Source of the DNA: Cytobacillus praedii
Lineage (GTDB): Bacteria; Bacillota; Bacilli; Bacillales; Cytobacillaceae
Length of the DNA: 51,688 bases
Reading direction: 5' to 3'
Assembly: GCF_001439605.1 (NCBI RefSeq)
Contig: NZ_LMBX01000034.1
Location: forward strand, 683-52,370
This document shows positions 44,440 to 51,688 of the stretch, piece by piece; the first letter of the stretch is position 1, and the number at the start of each line of letters is the position of its first letter. The notes beneath the pieces were generated by a model. That model was not told where the DNA came from and ran no database searches. It saw only the letters and a list, made by a program, of their open reading frames with translations. The position numbers and the translations under genes were made by a program.

Positions 44440-46194
44440 ATGAATGATACACAACAAAAACAATTAGGCGCAACACTTTGGGGAATTGCTGACAAATTGC
44501 GCGGGGCCATGAATGCGGATGACTTCCGTGATTATATGCTGTCTTTCCTATTCCTGCGCTACCTTTCGGATAATTATGAAGAAGCAGCAAAGAAAGAACT
44601 TGGCAGAGATTATTTACAATGTGAAGAAGAAATAAAAAAAATCACCGTTGCTGCCAATCAGGATGATGTTATTAACGTATTGAAAGAACAGATAACAGAC
44701 TATTTTAATAAACAGCAATTAGATAGCAAGGAAAAAAACACTGTAATTGAAGAACATGAGGTGTTGTTGGAAAGCAAAAAGTTGACCCCTCTCGTTGTTT
44801 GGTATATCAACAATTTAGATCAAGTGGCTACGTTTGAAAAGCAAATGCGCCGTAAGGTTCATTTTGTAATTAAGCCACACTATCTCTGGAGTAATATATA
44901 TGAATTGGCCCGCACACAAAATAAGTATCTTTTGAAAAACTTGCAAGCAGGCTTCAAATTTATAGAAAACGAATCCTTTGACAGCACGTTTCGCGGATTA
45001 TTCTCAGAGGTTAACCTTGACTCTGATAAACTTGGAAAGAATTATGAATTACGCAATACAACGCTGTGCTCAATAATAACTGCTATTGCAGAAGAATTAT
45101 CGGAGTTCCCCAATGAAAGTGACATTTTGGGTGATGCATATGAATACTTAATAGGGCAATTTGCGGCGGGCTCAGGCAAAAAAGCAGGAGAGTTTTATAC
45201 GCCCCAGCAAATTTCAACCATCCTTTCTAGAATAGTCACGCTTGATAGCCAAGACCCAAGCACAGGCAAAAAGAAGCAACTCAAAAACGTGCTTGACTTT
45301 GCGTGTGGTTCTGGCTCGCTTCTAATTAATGTTAGAAAGCAGCTTGGTGCTAATAGTATCGGTCAGATATACGGACAGGAAAAGAATATCACAACTTACA
45401 ACCTTGCTCGTATGAATATGCTTCTACATGGGCTTAAAGATTCCGAGTTTAAAATATTTCACGGAGATTCACTGCTAAATGATTGGGACATTCTCACTGA
45501 AATGAACCCAGCAAAAAAGTTGGAATGTGATGCAGTAGTAGCCAATCCACCGTTCAGCTACCGCTGGGAGCCTAACGATACTCTGGCAGAGGATTTCCGC
45601 TTTAAAAGCTACGGCATTGCACCAAAATCAGCAGCCGACTTTGCATTCTTACTTCATGGGTTCCACTTTTTAAGTGATGAGGGAACAATGGCAATCATCC
45701 TGCCTCATGGTGTTCTGTTCCGTGGTGGTGCGGAGGAAAAAATCAGAACAAAGCTACTCAAGGATGGGAATATTGACACCATTATTGGTTTACCGGCTAA
45801 CATGTTTTTCTCAACAGGTATTCCGGTTTGTATTCTTGTGCTTAAAAAATGCAAAAAATTTGATGACGTGCTGTTTATCAACGCAAGTGATTATTACATC
45901 AGAGGTAAACGTCAAAATGTCCTATTGCAAGAGCATATCGACAAAATAGTTGACACATATCAATATCGAAAAGAAGATGACAAAAAATACTCTCGCCGTG
46001 TATCTATGGTAGAAATTGAAAAAAATGATTTCAACTTAAACATTTCAAGATATGTTAGCACTACTGCGGAAGAAGAAATTGTTGACCTTGCAGATGTAAA
46101 AAAGAGTTTGGATACAATAGAAGATACTATTTGCAAGGCTAAGGCTAAGCACAACCAATTTTTAAAAGAGCTTGATTTGCCTGAGTTGCCATAA
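44440..46194 (+). CDS. hsdM: Type I restriction-modification, M subunit
   Basis: N6-adenine methyltransferase of the type I complex. 584 residues. N-terminal helical domain (LWGIADKLRGAMNADDFRDY, FLRYLSDNYEE), GEFYTPQQIS near 248, SAM-binding motif DFACGSGSLL near 285 (the usual second residue Pro is Phe here), catalytic NPPF in VVANPPFSYRW near 368. RBS GAGGG before ATG; 11 bases after the PrrC-like gene. Last gene of the operon. Confidence 0.95.
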   Translation: MNDTQQKQLGATLWGIADKLRGAMNADDFRDYMLSFLFLRYLSDNYEEAAKKELGRDYLQCEEEIKKITVAANQDDVINVLKEQITDYFNKQQLDSKEKNTVIEEHEVLLESKKLTPLVVWYINNLDQVATFEKQMRRKVHFVIKPHYLWSNIYELARTQNKYLLKNLQAGFKFIENESFDSTFRGLFSEVNLDSDKLGKNYELRNTTLCSIITAIAEELSEFPNESDILGDAYEYLIGQFAAGSGKKAGEFYTPQQISTILSRIVTLDSQDPSTGKKKQLKNVLDFACGSGSLLINVRKQLGANSIGQIYGQEKNITTYNLARMNMLLHGLKDSEFKIFHGDSLLNDWDILTEMNPAKKLECDAVVANPPFSYRWEPNDTLAEDFRFKSYGIAPKSAADFAFLLHGFHFLSDEGTMAIILPHGVLFRGGAEEKIRTKLLKDGNIDTIIGLPANMFFSTGIPVCILVLKKCKKFDDVLFINASDYYIRGKRQNVLLQEHIDKIVDTYQYRKEDDKKYSRRVSMVEIEKNDFNLNISRYVSTTAEEEIVDLADVKKSLDTIEDTICKAKAKHNQFLKELDLPELP

Positions 46195-46289
46195 AGTAAG
46201 AATGTTGTGTCAGTTATATCTGAAAGCCATTTGAAAAATTTGATATTAGTATGGACTTATCAAAAATGGTAGCTATTCTCTTCTTTCCC

Positions 46290-46440
46290 TGCTGCGATTC
46301 TTTGACGACAAGGAATTAATCTGTGCCATCGTAGCACAGGATAGATTTGAGTTAAAGCGAAGTGGAATCTGAAGGAAGCAGGCGGCAAACCTATGGTCTG
46401 AATAAGGGGGGAACCTGCATTTCAAAGTAAAGGCCTCACT
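46290..46440 (+). other. Possible group II intron fragment
   Basis: GGAATCTGAAGGAAGCAGGC, then GGCAAACCTATGGTCTGA, resemble the conserved domain I region of bacterial group II introns. No reverse transcriptase, domain V or splice ends are seen, so at most a relic lying between hsdM and the E2 left end. Confidence 0.35.
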
Positions 46441-46451
46441 GCGAAGATGTT

Positions 46452-46589
46452 GTTTCTCACTTTTTTTGTATTAAATATTTTTGTGAGATCATGTCTGTTT
46501 CCAACTTTATTATTTTCAGTTGTTTATTTGTCGATTGCAATTATTGAAAAAAGCACATTAAACGATTCCAATTATTTTTTGCCTGTACA
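46452..46589 (-). repeat. E2 left end: spaced TnsB-type repeats
   Basis: Reverse-strand forms of the E2 unit: AATTGGAA at 46573-46566, 16 bases from the tip, just as in the right end; a weaker AATTGCAATC at about 46545-46534; AATAAAGTTGGAAAC at 46511-46497; and AAAGTGAGAAAC near 46463-46452. Spread layout, as in a Tn7 left end. Tip TGTACAG on the reverse strand. Confidence 0.78.
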
Positions 46590-46594
46590 AATTG
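46590..46594. repeat. Target-site duplication AATTG, copy 3
   Basis: Directly after the E2 tip ACA (46587-46589). Matches the copies at 8661-8665 and 28341-28345. Confidence 0.82.
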
Positions 46595-46680
46595 ATGTTC
46601 ACCGACATTAATGTTAGTAACTATACATTAATGTCGGTAACTAAACAAAATTATTGGTAAATATACAGTAAAGTTGGTAA
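46595..46680 (+). repeat. E3 right end: four 20-base repeats of a third Tn7-like element
   Basis: Units ACATTAATGTTAGTAACTAT, ACATTAATGTCGGTAACTAA, ACAAAATTATTGGTAAATAT, ACAGTAAAGTTGGTAACTAC follow one another; the RGTAA core ends exactly at 46620, 46640, 46660 and 46680. The tip TGTTCACCGAC starts at 46596, one base past AATTG. Same layout as the E1 and E2 right ends, with a third sequence. No E3 tns gene or left end is in the window. Confidence 0.78.
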
Positions 46681-46697
46681 CTACTGTAATATTTGTG

Positions 46698-46800
46698 GTT
46701 TTATAAAAAAGATTGATCATATAAAACAAAGATTAATAATTTTTAATAGAGTTTGATTTAAAATCCTGTGTTGATATGCGGGATTTTTTCTTATTCCACA
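46698..46800 (+). repeat. Sequence shared in reverse with 14323-14409
   Basis: GTTTTATAAAAAAGATTGAT, TTGATTTAAAATCCTGTG, TTGATATGCGGGATTTTTTC and TTATTCCACA are matched on the reverse strand at 14409-14323. Directly inside the E3 right-end repeats. Confidence 0.65.
46760..46791 (+). terminator. Terminator just inside E3 right end
   Basis: AAATCC (46761-46766) pairs with GGATTT (46780-46785) followed by T residues. Third case of a terminator close to a right end. Confidence 0.6.
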
Positions 46801-46957
46801 TGTGGAGGAAGAGTTGCTGATTTTACAAAAGGTAAAGGATAAATAGTGGTAAACCCAACCATGAGTAACTGGGTAATTCCCCTGCAAAACTAGTTCAGAG
46901 TTTGTCGGGTAAGAATTTCTCTACCTGCTAAGATAAAATAGATGGGAGGTCATTGAG

Positions 46958-47803
46958 GTGGATTCTATTCAAAACATGAACAGAGCATTAGCCTATATTG
47001 AGGCCAATCTTGACGATGAAATCGACTTTCAGTTAGTGGCGAGAATTGCGTGTTGTTCGGAACATCAATTCAATCGATTGTTCTCTTTCTTAGCTGGAAT
47101 TGGCTTAGCGGAGTATATTCGGAATAGACGTCTTACTTTGGCGGCGATAGAGCTTCATACCAACGATGTTAAAGTAATTGATGTGGCTATTAAATACGGT
47201 TATAGTTCGCCAGATTCCTTTTCGAGATCTTTTCAAAATTTACACGGAATAACGCCCTCGATGGCAAAGGAAAACGGCAGTCTGCTAAAAGCGTATCCGC
47301 CAATGACCTTCCAACTAACAATCAAAGGCGGTGCTGAGATGAATTTTCACTTTGTGGAAAAGAAAGCATTCAAAATTGTTGGGGTCAAGGAGATAGTGGA
47401 TACAACGGATGGCGAATTCTATCCTGAGATTTGGAATAAACTTGAGAATGATGATCTTCTAAACAGACTGCAATGCTTCTCAAATACTGATTTTCCAGAA
47501 ATTCTGCACGTGAGTGCAAATATTAAAGCCAACAGCCGGGATTATTATATTGCGGTTGCAACAACAAAGGATGCTACACACGAGTTTACGACGTTAGAGA
47601 TTCCTGCGGTGACTTGGGTTGTTTTCAAAACTTCAGGTCCACAGCCTGAAACGATGTTGAAGACTTGGGAGCGAATTTATGCGGAATGGTTACCTTCGTC
47701 AGGCTATGAGCTTGCAGAGTCAATCGAATTTGTCCGTGATTTGAATGATCCAACAGATCTCTCGGCAAATCAAATCTGGATTCCTGTGAAAAGGAGGAAC
47801 TAA
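46958..47803 (+). CDS. AraC-family regulator with GyrI-like effector domain
   Basis: 281 residues from GTG 46958, preceded by GGGAGG. N-terminal pair of HTH motifs typical of AraC/XylS (ALAYIEANLDDEIDFQLVAR; VIDVAIKYGYSSPDSFSRSF with HGITPS). C-terminal about 155 residues form a GyrI-like small-molecule binding domain (FHFVEKKAFKIVGVKEIVDT; PAVTWVVFKTSGPQPETMLK; ending IWIPVKRR). Such fusions sense toxic compounds and switch on resistance genes. The VOC gene begins 5 bases later, so it is probably its operon partner. Confidence 0.92.
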   Translation: MDSIQNMNRALAYIEANLDDEIDFQLVARIACCSEHQFNRLFSFLAGIGLAEYIRNRRLTLAAIELHTNDVKVIDVAIKYGYSSPDSFSRSFQNLHGITPSMAKENGSLLKAYPPMTFQLTIKGGAEMNFHFVEKKAFKIVGVKEIVDTTDGEFYPEIWNKLENDDLLNRLQCFSNTDFPEILHVSANIKANSRDYYIAVATTKDATHEFTTLEIPAVTWVVFKTSGPQPETMLKTWERIYAEWLPSSGYELAESIEFVRDLNDPTDLSANQIWIPVKRRN

Positions 47804-47807
47804 AGGG

Positions 47808-48527
47808 ATGGAGCAATCTTCAATAAGTATAGAACCTATGTTACCCAGCGAAAGCGTTGACGAAAGCGTCGCTTTCTACAGGTCCCTTGGTTTTGAAATT
47901 GTCCGTGATGAGATGTTTCCATACCGTTTCGCAGAAGTTCGAGATGGGGATCTTTGGCTTATGACGTCTAACTATGCCCAATTCGGGGGCAAGAAAGCAT
48001 TTGGTGCCTTTATCGTTAACGTGGCGGAATTGGAAAAATTCCATAATCGTTTTGCGGTTAATCTTAGGAACAACCTCGGAATTGTACCGCTTAGTGGCTT
48101 CCCCCGTCTTACGCGCCGCTCGCGGGATGGGAGTCAGTTTCGAGTCTTCGACCCGTTTGGCAACATGCTCGTTTACATGGACAAGTATTACGCGCCTCCT
48201 CTGTACCTTGAAGCCCAAGATCACACGGAGGAAATCCTCAATCAGGTTTGGTTCCTGCGCGATATTTACGCTAATGATTGTGTGGCAGCCAAAACGCTAG
48301 ACCGCGCTTTGAAAGAAGTGAAGGACGAATCCGGCATCGGGCATGCAAGACTGCTGGCAGCTCGTGGCGAGATCGCTGTCGCTATGGGAGAATTGGATCT
48401 CGCCTCCAATTTGGAGGACAAGGTCTCCCGCATTCATCTACAAGACTCGGATCTCCAAAGAATTGAAGAGGAACTAAGAGCATCTCACCACCTTCGAAGT
48501 TGGGCTGGAATCGAGTCAGGCGAATAG
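47808..48527 (+). CDS. VOC (glyoxalase/bleomycin-resistance) family protein with C-terminal extension
   Basis: 239 residues. VOC domain in the first about 125: SISIEPMLPSESVDESVAFY, RSLGFEIVRDEMFPYRFAEV, and the closing VFDPFGNMLVYMDKYY. A further about 100 residues, helical and charged (ARLLAARGEIAVAMGELDLA), is not usual for the single-domain family. Probably binds or alters a toxic small molecule, with the AraC-GyrI regulator just upstream. Base composition is clearly richer in G and C than the E1/E2 genes, a sign of separate origin. Confidence 0.85.
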   Translation: MEQSSISIEPMLPSESVDESVAFYRSLGFEIVRDEMFPYRFAEVRDGDLWLMTSNYAQFGGKKAFGAFIVNVAELEKFHNRFAVNLRNNLGIVPLSGFPRLTRRSRDGSQFRVFDPFGNMLVYMDKYYAPPLYLEAQDHTEEILNQVWFLRDIYANDCVAAKTLDRALKEVKDESGIGHARLLAARGEIAVAMGELDLASNLEDKVSRIHLQDSDLQRIEEELRASHHLRSWAGIESGE

Positions 48528-48666
48528 CTAGGAAATAGTTGTGTTGGTGAAACGTTGTTCGATTTGCTCCGGTTTAAGACGATGGTTGACTTAGGAAGCT
48601 CCGATTTAACTTAATGGCTTACGAGGTCGAGCAGGTTTCCCAGAAGAACAATACGAGGTCAAATAT

Positions 48667-48920
48667 ATGGACATCTTGAAACTACCAAAATTCAACATGC
48701 TGAACGTTGCCGAGAATGAATAAGACTTACAAATTCGGGTGGAGGCGAACTCTTCGGTCTTTAGCTTGCCCTCATTGTAGTTGCATAGCGAACCTCTATA
48801 AGCACGAAAGCAGAGAGTAGCTTTGTTTGGACATTCCGACCCACGGAAAGCGAGTAGGGCTTCGTATACGCCGTAAGAGCTACAGATACCGCGAGTCCCT
48901 TTTTCACCGTTTAATTAGGC
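48667..48920 (+). pseudogene. ISL3-family transposase N-terminal relic
   Basis: Broken frames starting at ATG 48667: MDILKLPKFNMLNVAENE, then after a shift further pieces with LYKHESR, DIPTHGKRVG and RRKSYRYRE spread over frames. These recall the zinc-ribbon and HGKRVG-RRRYRC region of ISL3 transposases. Several frameshifts and stops, so dead. The surrounding gap 48528-48990 holds nothing else convincing. Confidence 0.5.
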
Positions 48921-49026
48921 TAGGGTGAACCGAATCATAAATTTACAAAATAGAATTCTTCAACAAAAGGGCGCAATTCTTGAAGTGATCTGACCCCTGT
49001 CAAGTAAACACAAAAAATAAGCGCAG

Positions 49027-49365
49027 TTAAAAAGCCTGACTTCTATATTCGATAGGAGTCAGGTTGTTTAGCTTGTTTTGAAATCTTTCGTGGCTATAAA
49101 AGAGAATATAGTCTTTAATAGCCCTTCTAACCTCTTGTGAAGTTTTAAAAGAATGCAGGTTAAAACACTCTGTTTTTAAATGACTAAAAAAATTTTCCAT
49201 ACTAGCGTTATCCCAACAGTTGCCCTTTCTAGATATACTAGCTTTCATTTTATTTCTTGTAAGTAGCTGATTATAGTTATGGGACGTGTATTGGTATCCT
49301 TGATCACTATGGAGAAGGATTCCCTTTACATTCCTTCCTTTAATAGCTTTTTTTAGAGTATCCAA
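49027..49365 (-). pseudogene. IS3-family OrfB (transposase), C-terminal fragment
   Basis: 112 residues of the DDE integrase core's end: LLHSDQGYQYTSHNYNQLL (second Asp), then RKGNCWDNASMENFFSHLKT with the final Glu in the typical N-A-x-x-E, and FYSHERFQNKLNNLTPIEYR. The first catalytic Asp and the HTH part are missing. Frame remnants at 49366-49524 (e.g. IIDDLSN) are shifted. Confidence 0.85.
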
Positions 49366-49524
49366 GACTAGTTTATAATCATTGCGTCTACTAATTTGGT
49401 ACGCAGCAAACTTCGTTATTATATAAGTCTTTGATGGCAGAGCAGCTGTATAGAATAATTTGATAAATCATCAATGATTTGAAATAGAATACTAGGTTCT
49501 AAATCAAGTCCCCCTTTCACATCT

Positions 49525-49806
49525 TTAAAAGCTTTTTAATAGTTCGTTCTCAGCTTCTAATCGCATTATTTTCTTTTGAGGATTTTCACTAGTAGATGAA
49601 GAGACTTTACCAGACCCACTTTTTCTTCCGCGTTTCTCTCTAAGACCAACAATTCCATCTTCATTAAACTGTTTAACCCACCGTTGTATGTTTTTTCGAT
49701 GAATGTTCAATTCTCTGGAAACAGCTGAATAATTCTTCCTTTGATGATATAAATCCACCGCTTTTTTCTTAAACGATATATCATAAGTCTCTGCTTTTTT
49801 CTCCAT
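49525..49806 (-). CDS. IS3-family OrfA (HTH protein)
   Basis: 93 residues: HTH FKKKAVDLYHQRKNYSAVSR with ELNIHRKNIQRWVKQFNED, and a leucine-zipper-like tail (MRLEAENELLKSF). Normally fused to OrfB by frameshift; here OrfB is cut, so the element cannot move by itself. Intact frame, but likely without function. Confidence 0.82.
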   Translation of the reverse strand: MEKKAETYDISFKKKAVDLYHQRKNYSAVSRELNIHRKNIQRWVKQFNEDGIVGLREKRGRKSGSGKVSSSTSENPQKKIMRLEAENELLKSF

Positions 49807-49986
49807 AAAAAATACCCCCTCCTAGTAGACAGATTAATGCGCCTTTTTAAATGTGTCTACTATAAGGGGAGCATACCACAGCAAGAATTACGCTCTTTCT
49901 TTATGTAAAGTGCCATATAATTGAATAAGAAAATAAAAAATAGGGGTAGCGTCAGGAAAATGCGGTTATCTTAACCATCCATAACG

Positions 49987-50109
49987 GATGCCAGTAAAAA
50001 TGCACTTATCGCAGCTAAAAATAACCGAATTAAAAAACTTGAAGAAAAAAATAAACGGCTGAAGGATGAATTATTGAAATTACGTGGTATAGTTTTTTAC
50101 AAATTTTGA
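49987..50109 (+). pseudogene. Tn554-type TnpC-like C-terminal relic
   Basis: Open stretch without a start that encodes IKKLEEKNKRLKDELLKLRG and ends at a stop at 50107-50109. The coiled-coil tail with a closing K-LRG pattern resembles the TnpC/DUF6262 partner of Tn554-like transposons. No recombinase gene remains. The rest of the gap 49807-50283 holds IS tip sequence and nothing else recognised. Confidence 0.45.
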
Positions 50110-50283
50110 GAATAAAGAATTTTACTATTGTATCGGTTATTCTTAGTGTGCTAACGGATGCCGTTTTGTTGAGTAAAATATAAACATTCTTTATTCTACA
50201 CATAAAGTTGTAGAGATCTTACAACTATTCTCTGAGGCGATAAATTTATATGGTTGTATTATTAATACAAGGGGGTTTTATTA

Positions 50284-50745
50284 ATGATTAAAGGATTATA
50301 CGAAGCACATTTACCAGTAAGTAATTTGAAAAGGTCTATCGAATTTTATAAAGAACTTGGTTTAGAGTTTGACCACAGTGTAGATGATAGATTGGCATTT
50401 TTATGGATTGAAAAAGATAAAAGTTGGTTGGGCTTATGGGAAACCGATAAAGTAGAACTAGAATATCATCCTTCAATAAGACACATAGCATTTCAAGTAT
50501 CGTTAGAAGGATTAAAAAATTCAGTTAGTTGGCTCAAAAGTAAAGGATATGAACCAAGAGAGGCTTTTGGCTTTGAGCCAGTAGAACCTTTTGTAATGGC
50601 ACATGATAACTATGCCCACGCTAAAATTCATTTTAATGACCCTGATGGTAATAGTTTGGAATTGATTTGTAAACTCGAAAATCCTAAAAAAATAACAAAA
50701 CGGATGTATTTAAGTGAGTGGGAAAAATTAAATTCAAATAAATAG
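50284..50745 (+). CDS. VOC family protein, 153 aa
   Basis: Single glyoxalase-like fold of two beta-alpha-beta3 halves: LYEAHLPVSNLKRSIEFYKE, LGLEFDHSVDDRLAFLWIE, then IRHIAFQVSLEGLKNSVSWL and the closing FNDPDGNSLELICKL. Metal-type positions are H (EAHLPV), H (IRHIAF) and E (LELIC), so a metal-dependent enzyme such as a thiol transferase or hydrolase is possible, but the substrate is not readable. RBS GGGGG before the ATG. Stands alone after relic DNA. Confidence 0.88.
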   Translation: MIKGLYEAHLPVSNLKRSIEFYKELGLEFDHSVDDRLAFLWIEKDKSWLGLWETDKVELEYHPSIRHIAFQVSLEGLKNSVSWLKSKGYEPREAFGFEPVEPFVMAHDNYAHAKIHFNDPDGNSLELICKLENPKKITKRMYLSEWEKLNSNK

Positions 50746-50983
50746 TTGTTTTTCAAGCTAATGGGGGCATTAATTTTTTTAAGGCACCATAAATAGTCAA
50801 ACTTATTTAAACCTTTACATTGAAAACATGTAAATGAAGTGAGAACCATTGATATTTCAATAGTTCTCACTTTAAAGTTAAGATAAACGCTGATTTACAA
50901 CGCTAAGGAAGTTTCAATATTAAAAATCCTAAATTCTCAGCATTAAATAAGAAATTAGGTTTTTTTCATTAATAGAAAAAGAC

Positions 50984-51493
50984 TTATAAATATTTATCTC
51001 TAATCACTTTCATATGGTGTAACTCGTGCCCGACAATGCCATATGCAATGGTACCTACCGAAACGGGGCTGTTCATTACAGTTCCATTACGAACCCACGC
51101 TGCATCATCAATGGTTGAAATAAGGCTTAACGTGTTGGAGCGTACCGTGTCTAAACCAGCTAGTAACTGCTCCCAGGATAATTTGTTGAAGTTTGCCGCA
51201 GAAACGTATTGATCCTGATCCATTGCTGGGAGTGGTGTACTTTCATTTCGTGCAATGGCAAGTATTCGATACGCCATCACACGCTCCGAGTCGGTCATAT
51301 GCCCAATCACTTCTTTTAAAGTCCATTTCCCTGGTGCGTACGCCTTCCTTGCTGACTCCTCTGATACGCTGCTTAAGAGAGTAATGGTCTTAGTTCGTTG
51401 CTTACTAAGTATTTCTACAATATCTCCATCTGGCACAAGACTAACATACCTATCATGCTCTGGATTTTCAATAAATAATGGTCGTGGACGCAC
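50984..51493 (-). CDS. DinB-family protein
   Basis: Four-helix-bundle metal-binding family (DinB/YfiT type), members of which act as thiol-dependent S-transferases or metal hydrolases; role here unknown. About 169 residues from GTG 51493, chosen since AGGAGG lies 6 bases upstream; ATG 51508 overlaps that RBS. Three-His pattern is visible: H in VIGHMTDSE, and two in VGHELHHMKVI near the end. It is last in the window, reading leftward. Confidence 0.85.
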   Translation of the reverse strand: MRPRPLFIENPEHDRYVSLVPDGDIVEILSKQRTKTITLLSSVSEESARKAYAPGKWTLKEVIGHMTDSERVMAYRILAIARNESTPLPAMDQDQYVSAANFNKLSWEQLLAGLDTVRSNTLSLISTIDDAAWVRNGTVMNSPVSVGTIAYGIVGHELHHMKVIRDKYL

Positions 51494-51688
51494 AAGAATC
51501 CTCCTCATCGGAATAGTTAATTATGGTTCTAGGCTAATATTCGACTGGCAAAAAGATATTTCCTTTTTTTGATATTCAATTTCATTACCGTTATTCGGAA
51601 AACGCGATTCAACAATCGGGCGCTTTCGTATTATAAGGTCAACTAGTAGTGATTACTGGTTGGCCTATTTTATATGGGTTATGCTTTA

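Larger units (their letters stand above)
28346..46589 (-). mobile_element. Tn7-like element E2 (about 18.2 kb)
   Basis: Flanked by AATTG on both sides (28341-28345, 46590-46594). Tips are inverted: TGTATAGATGAAAAAAAG from 28346 and, on the reverse strand, TGTACAGGCAAAAAATAA from 46589. Tight repeats lie at the glmS-side end and spread ones at the far end. It contains tnsABCD, a second tniQ, and cargo with a type I restriction-modification operon. Gene layout is Tn7-like: tns operon starts at the right end and reads inward. Confidence 0.88.
48991..49873 (-). mobile_element. Decayed IS3-family insertion sequence
   Basis: Left tip TGACCCCTGTCAAGTAAACAC at 48991 and, on the reverse strand from 49873, TGCTCCCCTTATAGTAGACAC: imperfect inverted ends of about 21 bases. 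Total about 880 bases, short for IS3 (usually 1.2-1.5 kb): the middle of orfB is lost. Confidence 0.75.

Noticed and set aside
46601..46680. Four evenly spaced repeats that could pass for a small CRISPR array
   Set aside because: The units directly abut with 20-base period and no unique spacers, no cas gene is present, and the place is exactly that of a Tn7-like right end.
47841..48224. Reverse open frame of 127 codons in the VOC gene
   Set aside because: Antisense to a well-supported VOC gene; caused by its higher GC content.

Overview
The window looks like a low-GC Firmicute, a Bacillus-type (Bacillaceae) chromosome. It has a tRNA-Lys, arginase, then the conserved block sigW-rsiW-cdaA-cdaR-glmM-glmS with a glmS ribozyme. 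The species cannot be fixed from the sequence alone. Positions 1-8665 are this core block: arginine catabolism, envelope-stress sigma factor and its anti-sigma factor, c-di-AMP synthesis, and aminosugar synthesis for peptidoglycan.

The region right after glmS is a stacked Tn7-like attachment site. The sequence AATTG occurs at 8661-8665 (19-23 bases past the glmS stop), again at 28341-28345 and again at 46590-46594. Each copy is followed by a cluster of four repeats at about 20-base spacing, as expected for a Tn7-type right end. I read this as three Tn7-like elements inserted one after another at the same glmS site, the newest next to glmS: E1 (about 8666-28340), E2 (28346-46589) and E3 (right end at about 46595-46680, left end not found). 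The three right ends have three different repeat sequences.

E1 carries, from glmS outward: right end and terminator; an IS110-family insertion with a candidate bridge-RNA region; a small cargo set (an accA paralogue, DUF3231 protein, small membrane proteins); a three-gene module of unknown type built round a helicase with a C-terminal nuclease-like motif; a reverse-strand TnsD with a small XRE regulator; then tnsA-tnsB-tnsC-tniQ running right up to the left end. E2 has the more usual layout: right end, tnsA-tnsB-tnsC-tnsD-tniQ in one run, then cargo (a P-loop protein, an XRE regulator, and a type I restriction-modification operon hsdR-hsdS-prrC-like-hsdM), then the left end. Both elements have a pair of TniQ-family target selectors. 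One of each pair (reverse 625 aa in E1, 623 aa in E2) is clearly related to the other and is the likely glmS-directed TnsD. The other one in each element has an unknown target. No cas gene or CRISPR array is present.

Beyond 46680 there is an AraC/VOC gene pair of visibly higher GC, then a pile of decayed mobile DNA (ISL3-like, IS3-family, Tn554-like relics), a second VOC protein and a DinB-family protein. This may be E3 cargo or the old flanking chromosome; the window does not settle which.
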